Shown here: positions 10,217-19,429 of the stretch, one piece after another | How the letters are laid out: the number at the start of each line of letters is the position of its first letter | Position numbering within the stretch: the stretch's first letter is position 1 | Source: Hymenobacter sp. BRD67 | Lineage (GTDB): Bacteria > Bacteroidota > Bacteroidia > Cytophagales > Hymenobacteraceae | Assembly (NCBI RefSeq): GCF_013256425.1 | Contig: NZ_CP053904.1 | Coordinates: forward strand, 3,534,001-3,598,000 | Length of the DNA: 64,000 nucleotides | Direction: 5' to 3' | Position numbers and translations under genes: made by a program | The notes under the pieces: generated by a model | Told to the model about the DNA's origin: nothing | The model's input: the letters and a program-made list of their open reading frames with translations, nothing else | Database searches by the model: none

Positions 10217-10585
10217 ATGGACCAGCCCATCTCTCGCCGCCAGCACGGCTTTGCCGATTATACCTACGTCCCGCTTGTGGCCGCCGCACCTGCCCTGGCA
10301 GGTTTTACTGCAGAAAAAACTGCTGCTACGTTGTGCTACGTTCTCAGTAGCTCGGTGCTGGCATCCAGCCTCTTCACGCGCGCCGAGTGGGGCCTGGTCA
10401 GGGTTATTCCTTTCAAAGCTCATCTGGCCTTTGACGCGCTAGGGGCCGTCACGACCCTAACGGCTCCCTGGCTGTTTGGCTTTGCCAAAAACCGCAAGGC
10501 CCGCAATGCTTTTCTGGTTATCGGCACCATCAATCTACTGGCGGGCCTGCTTACCAAACCCGAGGAGATGCCAGCGCAAGCCTAG
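10217..10585 (+). CDS. Small SPW-repeat-like membrane protein
   Basis: 122 residues with about four hydrophobic helices: PLVAAAPALAGF; CYVLSSSVLASSLF; LAFDALGAVTTLTAPWLFGF; and FLVIGTINLLAGLL. The helix order and the D-A-x-G...T-A-P-W pattern resemble SPW-repeat membrane proteins, whose function is not established. ATG 10217 is chosen because the upstream extension is not conserved-looking and the transcript probably starts close by. It is a lone gene flanked by a terminator and an intergenic hairpin. Confidence 0.7.
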   Translation: MDQPISRRQHGFADYTYVPLVAAAPALAGFTAEKTAATLCYVLSSSVLASSLFTRAEWGLVRVIPFKAHLAFDALGAVTTLTAPWLFGFAKNRKARNAFLVIGTINLLAGLLTKPEEMPAQA

Positions 10586-10730
10586 CACCGCTTACTCTTG
10601 CCCCACCCCAGCGACCGCTTGTGACGGACTCTTAACCGCTACACAAGCTGCTATAACAACCGCCCGCAGTACCAATCACCGCTTAAACTCGGCTGGTTGA
10701 CAGCTTCATTCAACTTACCTAGCGCCCTCT

Positions 10731-10764
10731 CCAAGTCTCTGTATACTGACTTGGAGAAGGCGCT
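10731..10764. repeat. Intergenic hairpin
   Basis: AGCGCC-ct-CTCCAAGTC pairs with GACTTGGAG-aa-GGCGCT around a 10-base loop. It lies between the convergent genes ending at 10585 (plus) and 10810 (minus). There is no T run on either side, so it is not a classical terminator. The rest of the 10586-10809 gap shows nothing recognisable. Confidence 0.6.
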
Positions 10765-10809
10765 GGTTTGTCTTCCAATAATAAATACTTCATTCCCTGT
10801 GCTGTAATC

Positions 10810-12924
10810 TTACTTTACCGGCTCTACCCACACTGGCACGCCACTCAGGGCGGCGTTGCCAGTCAACACATCGAGCCGAGCTTCATCGGTTAAGTCGTTA
10901 ATACTGGCGCCGGCCTGCTGGCTGGCTACAGCCAGGCGCACGCCGGCGCGCTGGTGGCCGTAGCCGTGGGGCATGCTGGCCACGCCGGGCATCATCCTAT
11001 CGCTCAGCTCCACGGGCAGCTCGATGCTGCCCACGCGGGAGCGCACGCGCACCAGCTGGCCATCGGTGAGGTGGCGGGCGGCGGCATCGACGGGGTGCAG
11101 GTGCAGCGTGCAGCGCGGGCGGCCCTTGATGAGACGCGGCAGGTTGTGCATCCACGAATTATTGCTGCGCAGCTCGCGGCGGCTGACCAGGGAGAGCTGG
11201 CCGTCAGCCAGTGCCGACGGCGCCGCCAGCGCCTTACGGGCGCGGGCTAGGTCAGCCAGCAGCAAGGGCGGGGCCAGGTGTAGACGCTGGCCGGCCGTGC
11301 GCAGCGCCTGGGGCAGGCGCGGCAGCAGCGGGCCCAGGTCGAGGCCGTGCGGCGCTTCGCGCAGGGCCGCCACGGAAAGGCCCGCTTTGCCATAGGTGCC
11401 GTAGCGGAGGCCGAGGTCGACCTTGGCTTCTGGATTTTCGGGCGGGGTGGCAGTGGCCGGGTCGTACGTATCCGCTTCGAGGCGCTGGCGCAGACCCTCA
11501 AATATCTCCCAGTCGTAGCGCTGCGCGGGGCTTTTGGCAAACAGCGGCTCCGAGTAACGGGCCGTGTTACGAATAGCCAGCGCGTGAAACGACACATCGT
11601 AGTGGGCAGTTTCGAGGCCCGTGGCGGGCGGTAGAATGTAGTGGGCGTGGCGCGTGGTTTCGTTGAGGTAGATGTCGATGCTCACCATAAAATCGAGGCT
11701 TTCGAGCGCCTGGTCGAGCTGGCGGCCGTTGGGGGTGCTCAGCACGGGGTTGCCGCAGCTCGTCACCAGCGCCCGCAGCTGGCCGGGGCCGGGCGTCAGC
11801 ATTTCTTCGGCCAGGCAGGCCACCGGCAGCTCGCCCATAAACTCGGGCACGCCCCGCACGCGGCTCTGGAAGCGGTTGTAGCGCTCATAGAGCTGAGGAT
11901 TGCCCAGCAGGTCGAGGGCCGGCGTGGCAAACATGTAGCCGCCCGGCTCGTCGAGGTGCCCAGTAAGGGCATTGAGCACGCTCACCAGCCACAAACACAG
12001 ACCGCCAAACTCCTGCACCGATACGCCTACCCGGCCGTAGCACACGCCGCGCCCGGCCGCCGCCAGCTCGCGGGCCAGCCGGCGGATAGTGGCGGCCTCC
12101 ACCCCCGTGATGCCCGCCGCCCGCTCGGGCGTAAACGCGGCCACGGCGGCTTGCAGCTCGGCCAGGCCGTCGGTAAACTCAGCCAGCCGGCCCAGGCGCA
12201 CCAGGCTTTCGGCAAAGAGCACCTGGGTCATGGCCAGCAGCAAAAACACGTCGGTGCCGGGCCGGATAAAGTGGTGCTCGTCGGCATGAGCGGCTGTTTC
12301 GGTGCGGCGCGGGTCAATGACGACTACCTTACCGCCCCGGTCCCCGATGGCTTGCAGGCGCTTGCCCACGTCGGGCGCAGTCATCAGACTCCCATTCGAA
12401 ACCAGAGGGTTAGCGCCCAATATCAGCCAGTAGTCGGTGCGGTCGAGGTCGGGCACGGGCAGCAGCAGCGGGTGCCCAAACAGCTGCCACGCCGCAAAGT
12501 GGTGCGGCAGCTGGTCGACCGACGAGGCCGAAAACAGGTGCCGCGAGCCCAAAGCCTTCAAAAATCCGGGAGCCGCAAGCTGGGTGCCGGAGTTATGCAC
12601 CGTGGGGTTGCCGGCGTACCAGGCCGTGGCGTGGGCACCGTGCCGGGCGCGCACCTGCCGCAGGCGGTCGGCTACTTCATCGAGGGCGGTGTCCCAGCTT
12701 ATTTCTTCCCAGCCGGTGGCCGTGCGGCGCAAGGGGTGGCGCAGGCGGTCGGGGTCTTCGTACACCTCCTGCAAGCCCACGGCCTTGGGGCAAATGTGGC
12801 CCCGGCTGAACGGGTCGGCCTTGTCGCCTATGATGCGCAGGACTTTACCGTCCTGATGCGTGATTTCGAGGCCGCAGATAGCTTCGCAGAGGTTGCAGGC
12901 GCGGTAGTGTTTTTCGGGAGACAT
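10810..12924 (-). CDS. Molybdopterin oxidoreductase (formate dehydrogenase/BisC-like), substrate unknown
   Basis: 704 residues from ATG 12924. The N-terminal CxxCxxxC-x-C motif (RACNLCEAICGLEI ... GHICPKA) binds a 4Fe-4S cluster. Following segments (WYAGNPTVHNSG, GANPLVSNGS, VVVIDPRRTETA, RPGTDVFLLLAM) are typical of Mo-bis-MGD enzymes. The C-terminal ~110 residues form the cofactor-capping beta barrel (LHLHPVDAAARHLTDGQLVR ... MPHGYGHQRAG). No Tat signal is visible, so it should be cytoplasmic. It lies 60 bases downstream of ppk1 on the same strand, possibly co-transcribed, with no partner FeS or membrane subunit nearby. The in-frame upstream extension to 12984 is rejected because family members begin directly before the Cys motif. 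Confidence 0.85.
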   Translation of the reverse strand: MSPEKHYRACNLCEAICGLEITHQDGKVLRIIGDKADPFSRGHICPKAVGLQEVYEDPDRLRHPLRRTATGWEEISWDTALDEVADRLRQVRARHGAHATAWYAGNPTVHNSGTQLAAPGFLKALGSRHLFSASSVDQLPHHFAAWQLFGHPLLLPVPDLDRTDYWLILGANPLVSNGSLMTAPDVGKRLQAIGDRGGKVVVIDPRRTETAAHADEHHFIRPGTDVFLLLAMTQVLFAESLVRLGRLAEFTDGLAELQAAVAAFTPERAAGITGVEAATIRRLARELAAAGRGVCYGRVGVSVQEFGGLCLWLVSVLNALTGHLDEPGGYMFATPALDLLGNPQLYERYNRFQSRVRGVPEFMGELPVACLAEEMLTPGPGQLRALVTSCGNPVLSTPNGRQLDQALESLDFMVSIDIYLNETTRHAHYILPPATGLETAHYDVSFHALAIRNTARYSEPLFAKSPAQRYDWEIFEGLRQRLEADTYDPATATPPENPEAKVDLGLRYGTYGKAGLSVAALREAPHGLDLGPLLPRLPQALRTAGQRLHLAPPLLLADLARARKALAAPSALADGQLSLVSRRELRSNNSWMHNLPRLIKGRPRCTLHLHPVDAAARHLTDGQLVRVRSRVGSIELPVELSDRMMPGVASMPHGYGHQRAGVRLAVASQQAGASINDLTDEARLDVLTGNAALSGVPVWVEPVK

Positions 12925-12984
12925 GCCGGGTGGGAAGGAGAGTCTGCCTGAAAAGTACGCCGTAGCCCCAGAAAAAACATGCAC

Positions 12985-15065
12985 TCAGGCTTTACGCCGC
13001 GGTGCCAGCTTTTTCAGGTACTGATACTCGTTTTCCTGTGCGCGTACCCGCGGCTGGCCGGGCGCGGGCAGCAGGTAGTTGTTATGGAAGTCGCGCGCCT
13101 TCACATTGTCGGCCCGCTCCAGGTCGAGCAGGTGGCGCACTTCGGCGCGCAGGGCGTCGTCGAGCACCGGGAAAGCGACTTCCACCCGGCGGTCGAGGTT
13201 GCGGGTCATCCAGTCGGCCGACGAGACGTACACCTTTTCCGCGCCGCCGTTGCCAAATACATAAATTCGGGCGTGCTCCAGGTAGCGGTCCAGCTGCCCA
13301 CGCTGGCTGATATGCTCGCTCAGGCCCGGCTCGCCCGGCACCAGGCAGCCAATGCCCCGGATGAGCAGCTCAATGCGCACCCCCGCCTGACTGGCCTCGT
13401 AGAGCGCGGCAATCATGCCGGGGTCTTCCAGCGAGTTCACTTTCAGAATGATATAGGCTTCCTCACCCTTTTTGGCGCGGGCTGCCTCGGCGGCTATCAG
13501 TTTAAGCAGCTGCTTGCGCAGCCCGAACGGCGCTACCAGCAGGTGCTGCAAGTGCGCCGGCTCTTCGCCCGTAATGAAATAGCGGAATACCTGGTCTACC
13601 TCCGCCACGAGTTCGGCATTGGCCGTAAACAGGCCGTGGTCGGCGTAGAGCCGGGCGGTGGCCTCGTTAAAATTGCCCGAGCTGAGGTAGGCGTAGCGGC
13701 TCATGGAGTCGTCGGCCTCGCTGCGCCGCGTAAGGAGCAGCAGCTTGGCGTGGCACTTGAGCTCGGGCGGAGTGAAGATGACGTTGGCGCCGGCCCGCTT
13801 CAGCTTTTCGGCCCAATAGATGTTGCTTTCCTCATCAAAGCGGGCTTTCAGCTCCACTACGGCCGTTACCTGTTTGCCATTTTTGAGCGCTTTGAGCAAG
13901 GCCTTGACCACCGCGCTCTTGGCAGCCACCCGATATAGCGTAATGCTAATACTATTTACCCGCGGGTCGTTTGCCGCTTCGCGCAGAAGGCGCGGCACAG
14001 CATCGTAGCTCTGGTAGGGCGGGTGCAGCAGGTGGTCGCGCCGGGCGATGGCGGGCAGCAACGGGCCGGTGCGCGGCAGCGTGGGGTGCGGCAGCTCGGG
14101 CCAGGCGGGGTTCAGCAAATCTTGCCGGCCAAAATCGGGGAAGCCAAAAAAATCGCGAAAATTGTGGTAGCGGCTGCCTTCCACCAGCTCCTCGTCCTCG
14201 ATACCGGTTTTTTGCTTGATGGCCCGCCGCACGGCGGGGGCATGGTGGGGTCGTAGAGCAGGCGGGCCGGATAGCCGGTGGCCCGCTTGGCCAGGCTGCT
14301 GCGAATCTTGGCCAGCAAATCGCCCGAAATCTCCTCGGCAATATCCAGCTCCGCGTCGCGGCTCAGCTTAATCGCGTTGACCTGCACCTGGGCATAGGCC
14401 GGAAACAGGCTGGCTATGCCAACCCGCACAATATCATCCAGAAACACTACCTGAAAGGGGTCGGCAGCGGTGCCGGCCCCGCCGGGCAGCGCCACAAACC
14501 GCCCGCCGTGCCGCCGGGTCGGCAGCTCCATAATGACTACCCGCTCGGCATCGACCTTTTTGCCCGGCGCGCGCGGCTCAGTAAGGTACAGGGTCAGGTA
14601 CACGGCCTGGTCTTTCAGCAGCAGGTGGTGCAGCGTATCATCGAGCATAATGGGCGACAGCAAATCGCGGACCTTCTGCTCAAAATAGCCTTTCGCCCAC
14701 TCGCACTGGCTGTCGGTCAGCTCATCGGAGCTGAGCAGCTGAATGCCGGCCGCCCGCAGCTCGGGCAGCACCGCGCGAAAGGTGCCGCCAAACTCTTCCT
14801 GCTGGCGGTGCACTTCGGCCAGCACCTTGGCCAGCAACTGCTTGGGCTGGTCTTGCGGTAGCTGGGCCCTGGTTTTCTTCTTGAGCTTAGTGAGCCGCCG
14901 CAGCGTAGCCACCCGCACCTTAAAAAACTCGTCGAGGTTGGCCGAGAAAATGGCCAGAAACTTCAGGCGCTCCAGCAGCGGCACCTCGGGGCACTGCGCT
15001 TCTTGCAGCACGCGGGCGTTGAAGCGCAGCCAGCTCAGGTCGCGGGGCAGGGTTTTCATGTTCAA
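12985..15065 (-). CDS. ppk1: Polyphosphate kinase 1 (frameshifted)
   Basis: About 693 residues after correction. It makes polyphosphate from ATP by reversible phosphotransfer through an autophosphorylated His. The N-terminal helical domain begins LSWLRFNARVLQEAQCPEVP and continues to FLAIFSANLDEFFKVR. The phospholipase-D-like catalytic domains show the active-site LKCHAKLLLL, the SSGNFNEATARLYADHGL segment and the second His in LEHARIYVFGNG. The frame breaks at the CCCCC run (plus-strand GGGGG 14236-14240). Adding one base gives YDPTMPPAVRRAIKQKTG, as expected for the family. Gene order sixA - ppk1 - molybdopterin enzyme with short gaps suggests one transcript; pairing with a histidine phosphatase is compatible with phosphate physiology but unproven. 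Confidence 0.93.
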
Positions 15066-15138
15066 TTTTAGTTAGCTGTCTTGCGGTATCCTGCCTGGTC
15101 TAACGAAAAACAAACAACGAAAATCGAATACCTACTGG

Positions 15139-15636
15139 CTATCCCACGTTTTTCGGGCAGTCGAAGAAGTAAAACTCGGCGTTAGCCTGCTTTACCTCAG
15201 CCCAGGCTTCTGTTTGAAAGCGCAGGCATATAACGCCGGCGGTGGGCATTTCGCTGCTTAGGGGCGAGGGCGAGAGGTAATTGGCCACATCGGTAAGGGT
15301 GGGGTTGTGCCCGGTCAGCAGCACCGACTGCGCCGTGTCGGGCAGGGCGCGGATAATAGCCAGCAGGTCGTCGAGGTCGGCCTGGTAAATACCGGGCTCC
15401 ACAACAATATTAGCAGAAGCATATTTTAGCTCCCTGGCTACCAGTACCGCCGTGCTCATAGCCCGCACGGCCGGCGAGCTTACGATAAGGTCGGGCACAA
15501 TGTGCCGGGCAGCCAGGGCCTGCCCCATACGGGGCGCATCGTCGCGGCCCCGGTCGTTGAGTGGGCGCTCCTGGTCGCTCAGCTCATCGAAGCTCCAGCT
15601 CGACTTGGCATGGCGCATTAGATACAGCGTTTTCAT
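15139..15636 (-). CDS. sixA: SixA-type phosphohistidine phosphatase
   Basis: 165 residues, the usual SixA length. The RHG motif LMRHAKSSW at the N-terminus supplies the phospho-accepting His, Arg62-like residues occur in IVSSPAVRAMSTA, and the second catalytic His is in LLTGHNPTLTDV. SixA enzymes remove phosphate from His in phosphorelay or phosphotransfer proteins; the specific substrate cannot be read from sequence. Located 73 bases upstream of ppk1 and probably co-transcribed. A TAGCTTCG sequence near the start codon resembles the Bacteroidota -7 box. Confidence 0.88.
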   Translation of the reverse strand: MKTLYLMRHAKSSWSFDELSDQERPLNDRGRDDAPRMGQALAARHIVPDLIVSSPAVRAMSTAVLVARELKYASANIVVEPGIYQADLDDLLAIIRALPDTAQSVLLTGHNPTLTDVANYLSPSPLSSEMPTAGVICLRFQTEAWAEVKQANAEFYFFDCPKNVG

Positions 15637-15663
15637 GGCACGAAGCTAGGCGATGATGGGCAC

Positions 15664-15695
15664 AAAAAAGCCGGCCGTTGCAGCCGGTCTTTTTT
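15664..15695 (-). terminator. Terminator between hflX and sixA
   Basis: A-rich arm, CCGGC/GCCGG stem and T run on both strands (AAAAAAG-CCGGC ... GCCGG-TCTTTTTT). It follows the hflX stop on the minus strand and separates it from sixA. Confidence 0.8.
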
Positions 15696-15756
15696 GGTAA
15701 GAAAGAAGTTGGCTAACGAACCTGTTTAGGAAAAAGTACTTAATATAGTAAAAATA

Positions 15757-17100
15757 CTATTTATACTCATCGTAGCTGGCTGCCTGATGCGGGAAGCGGC
15801 GAGCGGCCAGCTCGGCCACGCGCCGGCCCAGCAGTTCGCGCAGGGCTTCGATATTTTCCTTGTTTTGGGCCGAAATAAACACGACCGGGTCGTGCAGCCG
15901 GGCCATGTACGTTTCCTGCAGCTGCTCAAGCGGCGGGCGCGGGGTTGGCTCGTCAAAATCGCCGGGGAAATCCTGCTGCGGGTCGTCGCTGGCAAACACG
16001 GGGGCGGGGTCCGCATCGTGGGTGTACTGGTCTATCTTATTGAAAACGAGCAGCACCGGCTTGTCAGCGGCGCCAATTTCGCGCAGCGTTTCATTTACTA
16101 CCGCAATGTGCTCCTCAAAAGCCGGATGAGAGATATCGACAACGTGAATGAGCAGGTCGGCTTCCCGAATCTCATCGAGTGTGCTCTTGAAGCTTTCGAT
16201 GAGCTTGGTCGGCAGCTTGCGGATAAACCCAACGGTATCCGATAGCAAAAAGGGAATATGGTTGTCGAGCACCACCTTGCGGGTAGTAGCATCGACGGTG
16301 GCAAAGAGCTTGTTCTCGGCAAATACCTCGGCTTTGCCCAGCAGGTTCATAATGGTCGATTTGCCTACGTTGGTGTAGCCCACCAGCGCCACCCGAATGG
16401 TATTGTTGCGCGTTTTGCGCTGCGTGGCGGCCTGCTTGTCGAGGTCTTCGAGCTTATCCTTCAGAAAGGCGATGCGGTCACGCACAATCCGGCGGTCGGT
16501 TTCGATTTCCGTTTCGCCCGGCCCCTTCATGCCTACCCCGCCGCGCTGCTTGTCGAGGTGAGTCCAGAGACCAGTAAGCCGGGGCAATAAGTACTGATAC
16601 TGAGCCAGCTCTACCTGCGTGCGCGAAGTAGCCGACTTGGCCCGCAGGGCAAAGATGTCGAGAATGAGCAGCGACCTGTCCACGATTTTCACTTTCAGCT
16701 CGGCTTCCAGGTTGCGCAGCTGTGAGGGCGAGAGGTCGTCGTCGAACACCACCATGCTGGATTTTTCGTGCGTCACCCAGGCCTTTAGTTCGGCCAGCTT
16801 GCCCTCGCCCACGTAGGTGCGGATATCGGGCTTGTCTAGCTTCTGCACAAAGCGGCGAGTGGCCTGGGCCCCGGCCGTTTCGATAAGAAAGGCCAACTCG
16901 TCGAGGTATTCGGTCGTTTGCGCGTCGGTTTGGCGGCGCGGGGGCACGCTCACGAGCACGGCGGTTTCGACCTCCCTGGCAGTTTCGTAGGTTTTAGTCT
17001 TGAGCAGCCGGTCGAGCTTGGTATCGCGGCGGGCGGGCGTGTGGTCGGTAGCGCCCACGTGCCGCGTGCTGCTGTGCGAGTTTTCGGATTGTTTGGCCAT
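15757..17100 (-). CDS. hflX: Ribosome-associated GTPase HflX
   Basis: 447 residues from ATG 17100. The N-terminal HflX domain has VFDDDLSPSQLRNLEAEL. The family signature KGPGETEIETDRRIVRDRI links to a coiled coil and the G domain: G1 LVGYTNVGKSTIMNL, G3 SDTVGFIRKLP, G4 VFNKIDQ. HflX splits stalled or stressed ribosomes. The C-terminal ~40 residues follow an acidic insertion (DDPQQDFPGDFDEPTPRPP). The further upstream in-frame start at 17169 is rejected because it would overlap the spacer after the cytochrome gene and lacks family similarity. Followed by a terminator at 15664-15695. Confidence 0.95.
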   Translation of the reverse strand: MAKQSENSHSSTRHVGATDHTPARRDTKLDRLLKTKTYETAREVETAVLVSVPPRRQTDAQTTEYLDELAFLIETAGAQATRRFVQKLDKPDIRTYVGEGKLAELKAWVTHEKSSMVVFDDDLSPSQLRNLEAELKVKIVDRSLLILDIFALRAKSATSRTQVELAQYQYLLPRLTGLWTHLDKQRGGVGMKGPGETEIETDRRIVRDRIAFLKDKLEDLDKQAATQRKTRNNTIRVALVGYTNVGKSTIMNLLGKAEVFAENKLFATVDATTRKVVLDNHIPFLLSDTVGFIRKLPTKLIESFKSTLDEIREADLLIHVVDISHPAFEEHIAVVNETLREIGAADKPVLLVFNKIDQYTHDADPAPVFASDDPQQDFPGDFDEPTPRPPLEQLQETYMARLHDPVVFISAQNKENIEALRELLGRRVAELAARRFPHQAASYDEYK

Positions 17101-17169
17101 GCAATAAGCGAATGGTTGTCGGCTGATGGGTGCTACTACGCGGTTGCCAGCCTCAGCGGCTACCGGCAA

Positions 17170-17466
17170 CTACTTTAGAGTGAGAGAATACGCTACCACC
17201 TGCGCTATCTGAGCCGGCGTAAGCGTTTTGCCAAAGGCCGGCATTTTGCGCATACCATTGGTAACCAAATAGGTGCGCCCAGATTCATTGAGGTTACTTT
17301 TGGTAAGGTCATGCGCGCCGTTTCGGCCCAGCCGGCCATCCGGGCCGTGGCAGCGCTGGCAGTTTTTTTGAAAGAGCAACTGGCCGGGTTCGGGTGGTGC
17401 CGCTTGCACCGGCCCCGCCCAGCCGAGCAAAGCCAGCGGCAAGCCAACGATTTTTAAAAGCTTCAT
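17170..17466 (-). CDS. Monoheme cytochrome c
   Basis: 98 residues. Signal peptide MKLLKIVGLPLALLGWAGPVQA, heme-binding CQRCH at ~38-42, and a distal Met in TNGMRKMPAFGKTLT. This matches small class I cytochromes c that carry electrons in the periplasm. ATG 17466 is chosen because it begins the signal peptide; an upstream TTG/GTG would add unneeded residues. It sits 69 bases upstream of hflX on the same strand. No oxidase or dehydrogenase partner is adjacent. Confidence 0.85.
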   Translation of the reverse strand: MKLLKIVGLPLALLGWAGPVQAAPPEPGQLLFQKNCQRCHGPDGRLGRNGAHDLTKSNLNESGRTYLVTNGMRKMPAFGKTLTPAQIAQVVAYSLTLK

Positions 17467-17664
17467 AGAGGTAGTATAACGCAAAAACCAGCCCGAAAGT
17501 AACCGCCGGCACTACTTAAAATAACGGCCGGGGCGATTTTCGGCCCGACCTTTGTCGCTACTTCTAATGAGAAATGGCGTGAGCCGGCCCCCAAGTAAGG
17601 TAACTGCAAGTCAGCTACCCGGCCCCTTGCCCCTGCCTCAGTCACTTCCTCACTCATTGCTCAA

Positions 17665-18804
17665 GTGCGCGTTGCCTTAGTCATTAATACTTCTTGGAAC
17701 ATCTGGAACTTCCGCCGGGGCCTGGTGAAGGCATTGCGGGCGGCCGGGCACGAGGTGCTGGCCATTGCGCCCCCCGACGCTTATTCCGACCGCCTGGAAA
17801 GTGAGCTGGGCTGCCGCTACGTGCCCATCGTGATGGAAAACAAGGGTACCAACCCCATCAAGGATGCCCAGCTGACACGCCGCTTTATGCGCGTGTACCA
17901 GCAGGAGCGCCCCGATGTAGTGCTGCACTTTACCATCAAGCCTAATATCTACGGCACCCTGGCGGCGCGGCTGGCAGGCGTGCCCAGCATCAACAACGTG
18001 AGTGGGCTGGGCACGGTATTTATCGTCGAAAACCTGGTGAGCAAGGTAGCGCGGGGGCTCTACCGGCTGGCTTTCCGGTACCCGCACAAGGTATTTTTTC
18101 AGAATAACGACGACCGCGAGCTTTTTGTGCGCTACGGGCTGATAAAGCCCGCGCTTACGGGCCTGGTGCCCGGCTCGGGGGTCGATTTGACCCGGTTTCA
18201 ACCTCAGCCGGCCATTGAAAAAGCCGCGGGTGAGCCTTTTACCTTCCTGATGGTGGCGCGGGTGCTTTACGAAAAGGGTATTGTTGAATATTTTGCGGCC
18301 GCCAAGCAGGTGCAGGCGGCAATGGGGGCCGATAAGGTCCGCTTTCAGCTCCTGGGCGGCCTCGACGAGGCCGGCGGCGTGGGAGTGCCCCGCGCCACCT
18401 TCGAGCAGTGGCTGACGGAAGGCCACGTAGCCTACCTGGGCACTTCCGACGACGTGGCGGCCCACCTGCACCAGGCCAACTGCATCGTGCTGCCCTCCTA
18501 CCGCGAGGGTACACCCAAAACCCTGCTCGAAGCTGCCGCTTGCGGCAAGCCCCTGGTAACCACCGACGTGCCAGGCTGCCGCGAAACCGTGCAAAATGGT
18601 CGCAACGGCTACCTCTGCGAAGTGCGCTCGGCTTCCGACCTGGCCGATAAGCTCCTTATGGTGGCGCAGCTGCCCGCGGCCCGCCTCGCGGCGCTGGGGG
18701 CCGCCAGCCGCCAGCTGGCCGAAGAAAAATTTGATGAGCAGCTCGTGCTGCGCCAGTACCTGGCCGCGGTTGCCGAAGCCGGCCAAAAGATTACCAGCGC
18801 GTAG
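17665..18804 (+). CDS. Glycosyltransferase family 4
   Basis: 379 residues with a GTG start that begins the Rossmann strand VALVINTSWNIWNFRRGL directly. Two Rossmann-like halves are visible; the C-terminal half has VPGSGVDLTRF and the EX7E donor-binding motif in REGTPKTLLEAAACGKPLV. It resembles capsule/LPS sugar transferases that use UDP- or GDP-sugars in the cytoplasm. The rfbC gene 40 bases downstream suggests a role in surface polysaccharide with deoxy-sugars. Divergent from the cytochrome c/hflX unit. Confidence 0.88.
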   Translation: MRVALVINTSWNIWNFRRGLVKALRAAGHEVLAIAPPDAYSDRLESELGCRYVPIVMENKGTNPIKDAQLTRRFMRVYQQERPDVVLHFTIKPNIYGTLAARLAGVPSINNVSGLGTVFIVENLVSKVARGLYRLAFRYPHKVFFQNNDDRELFVRYGLIKPALTGLVPGSGVDLTRFQPQPAIEKAAGEPFTFLMVARVLYEKGIVEYFAAAKQVQAAMGADKVRFQLLGGLDEAGGVGVPRATFEQWLTEGHVAYLGTSDDVAAHLHQANCIVLPSYREGTPKTLLEAAACGKPLVTTDVPGCRETVQNGRNGYLCEVRSASDLADKLLMVAQLPAARLAALGAASRQLAEEKFDEQLVLRQYLAAVAEAGQKITSA

Positions 18805-18844
18805 CTTTCATCCTGACCTGAGCAAACCCACTAGTATATAGTAA

Positions 18845-19390
18845 ATGCAAGTTATTACCCATGCCCTGCCGGGCCTACTTGAGTTTCGCCCCCGCATTTT
18901 TGGTGACCCGCGTGGCGCATTCTTCGAGACCTTTAGTGCCCGCACGATGGAAGGGCTGGGCCTGCCCCGCCACCACTGGGTGCAGGATAATCAGAGTATC
19001 TCGAAGGCGGGCACGTTGCGCGGGCTGCATTTCCAGCGCCCGCCGCACGCCCAGGCCAAGCTGGTGCGGGTGGCCCAGGGGCGGGCCCTCGATATAGTAG
19101 TTGACTTGCGCCACCGCTCCAGCACATTTGGCCAGCACGCCAAAGTAGAGCTAACCGCCGAGCTGGGCAATGTGCTCTACGTGCCCGAGGGCTTCGCCCA
19201 CGGCTTCGCGGCGCTGGAAGATGATACGTTGTTTCTGTATAAGTGCTCCGATTACTATGCTCCTGCCGCTGAAGGAGGAGTACGCTGGAACGACCCGGCG
19301 CTGGGCATCGACTGGGGAGTAGCCGAGGCCCTGATATCGCCGAAAGATGCCACGCTGCCCACCCTGGCCGAGCTGGAAAATCCGTTTTAG
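18845..19390 (+). CDS. rfbC: dTDP-4-dehydrorhamnose 3,5-epimerase
   Basis: 181 residues, normal length. The cupin fold shows RDPRGAFFE-type (GDPRGAFFETFSAR), the HHWVQDNQS segment, and GTLRGLHFQRPPHAQAKLVR with the catalytic His, plus VPEGFAHGFAALEDDT and the Tyr/Asp tail. It epimerises dTDP-4-keto-6-deoxyglucose on the way to dTDP-L-rhamnose. rfbA, rfbB and rfbD are not in the window. Follows the glycosyltransferase on the same strand; murF converges from the right. Confidence 0.95.
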   Translation: MQVITHALPGLLEFRPRIFGDPRGAFFETFSARTMEGLGLPRHHWVQDNQSISKAGTLRGLHFQRPPHAQAKLVRVAQGRALDIVVDLRHRSSTFGQHAKVELTAELGNVLYVPEGFAHGFAALEDDTLFLYKCSDYYAPAAEGGVRWNDPALGIDWGVAEALISPKDATLPTLAELENPF

Positions 19391-19429
19391 CCAAGTAATA
19401 GTGCTGCTGAGGCTGGCTCATCAGCAGCG

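Noticed and set aside
11641..12951. 436-codon open frame on the plus strand opposite the molybdopterin enzyme
   Set aside because: It is a shadow of the GC-rich minus-strand gene: it lacks any domain, is His/Gln/Arg/Gly-biased, and the opposite frame carries all conserved motifs.
17677..18786. 369-codon minus-strand frame within the glycosyltransferase
   Set aside because: Antisense shadow of a family 4 glycosyltransferase with intact EX7E motif.
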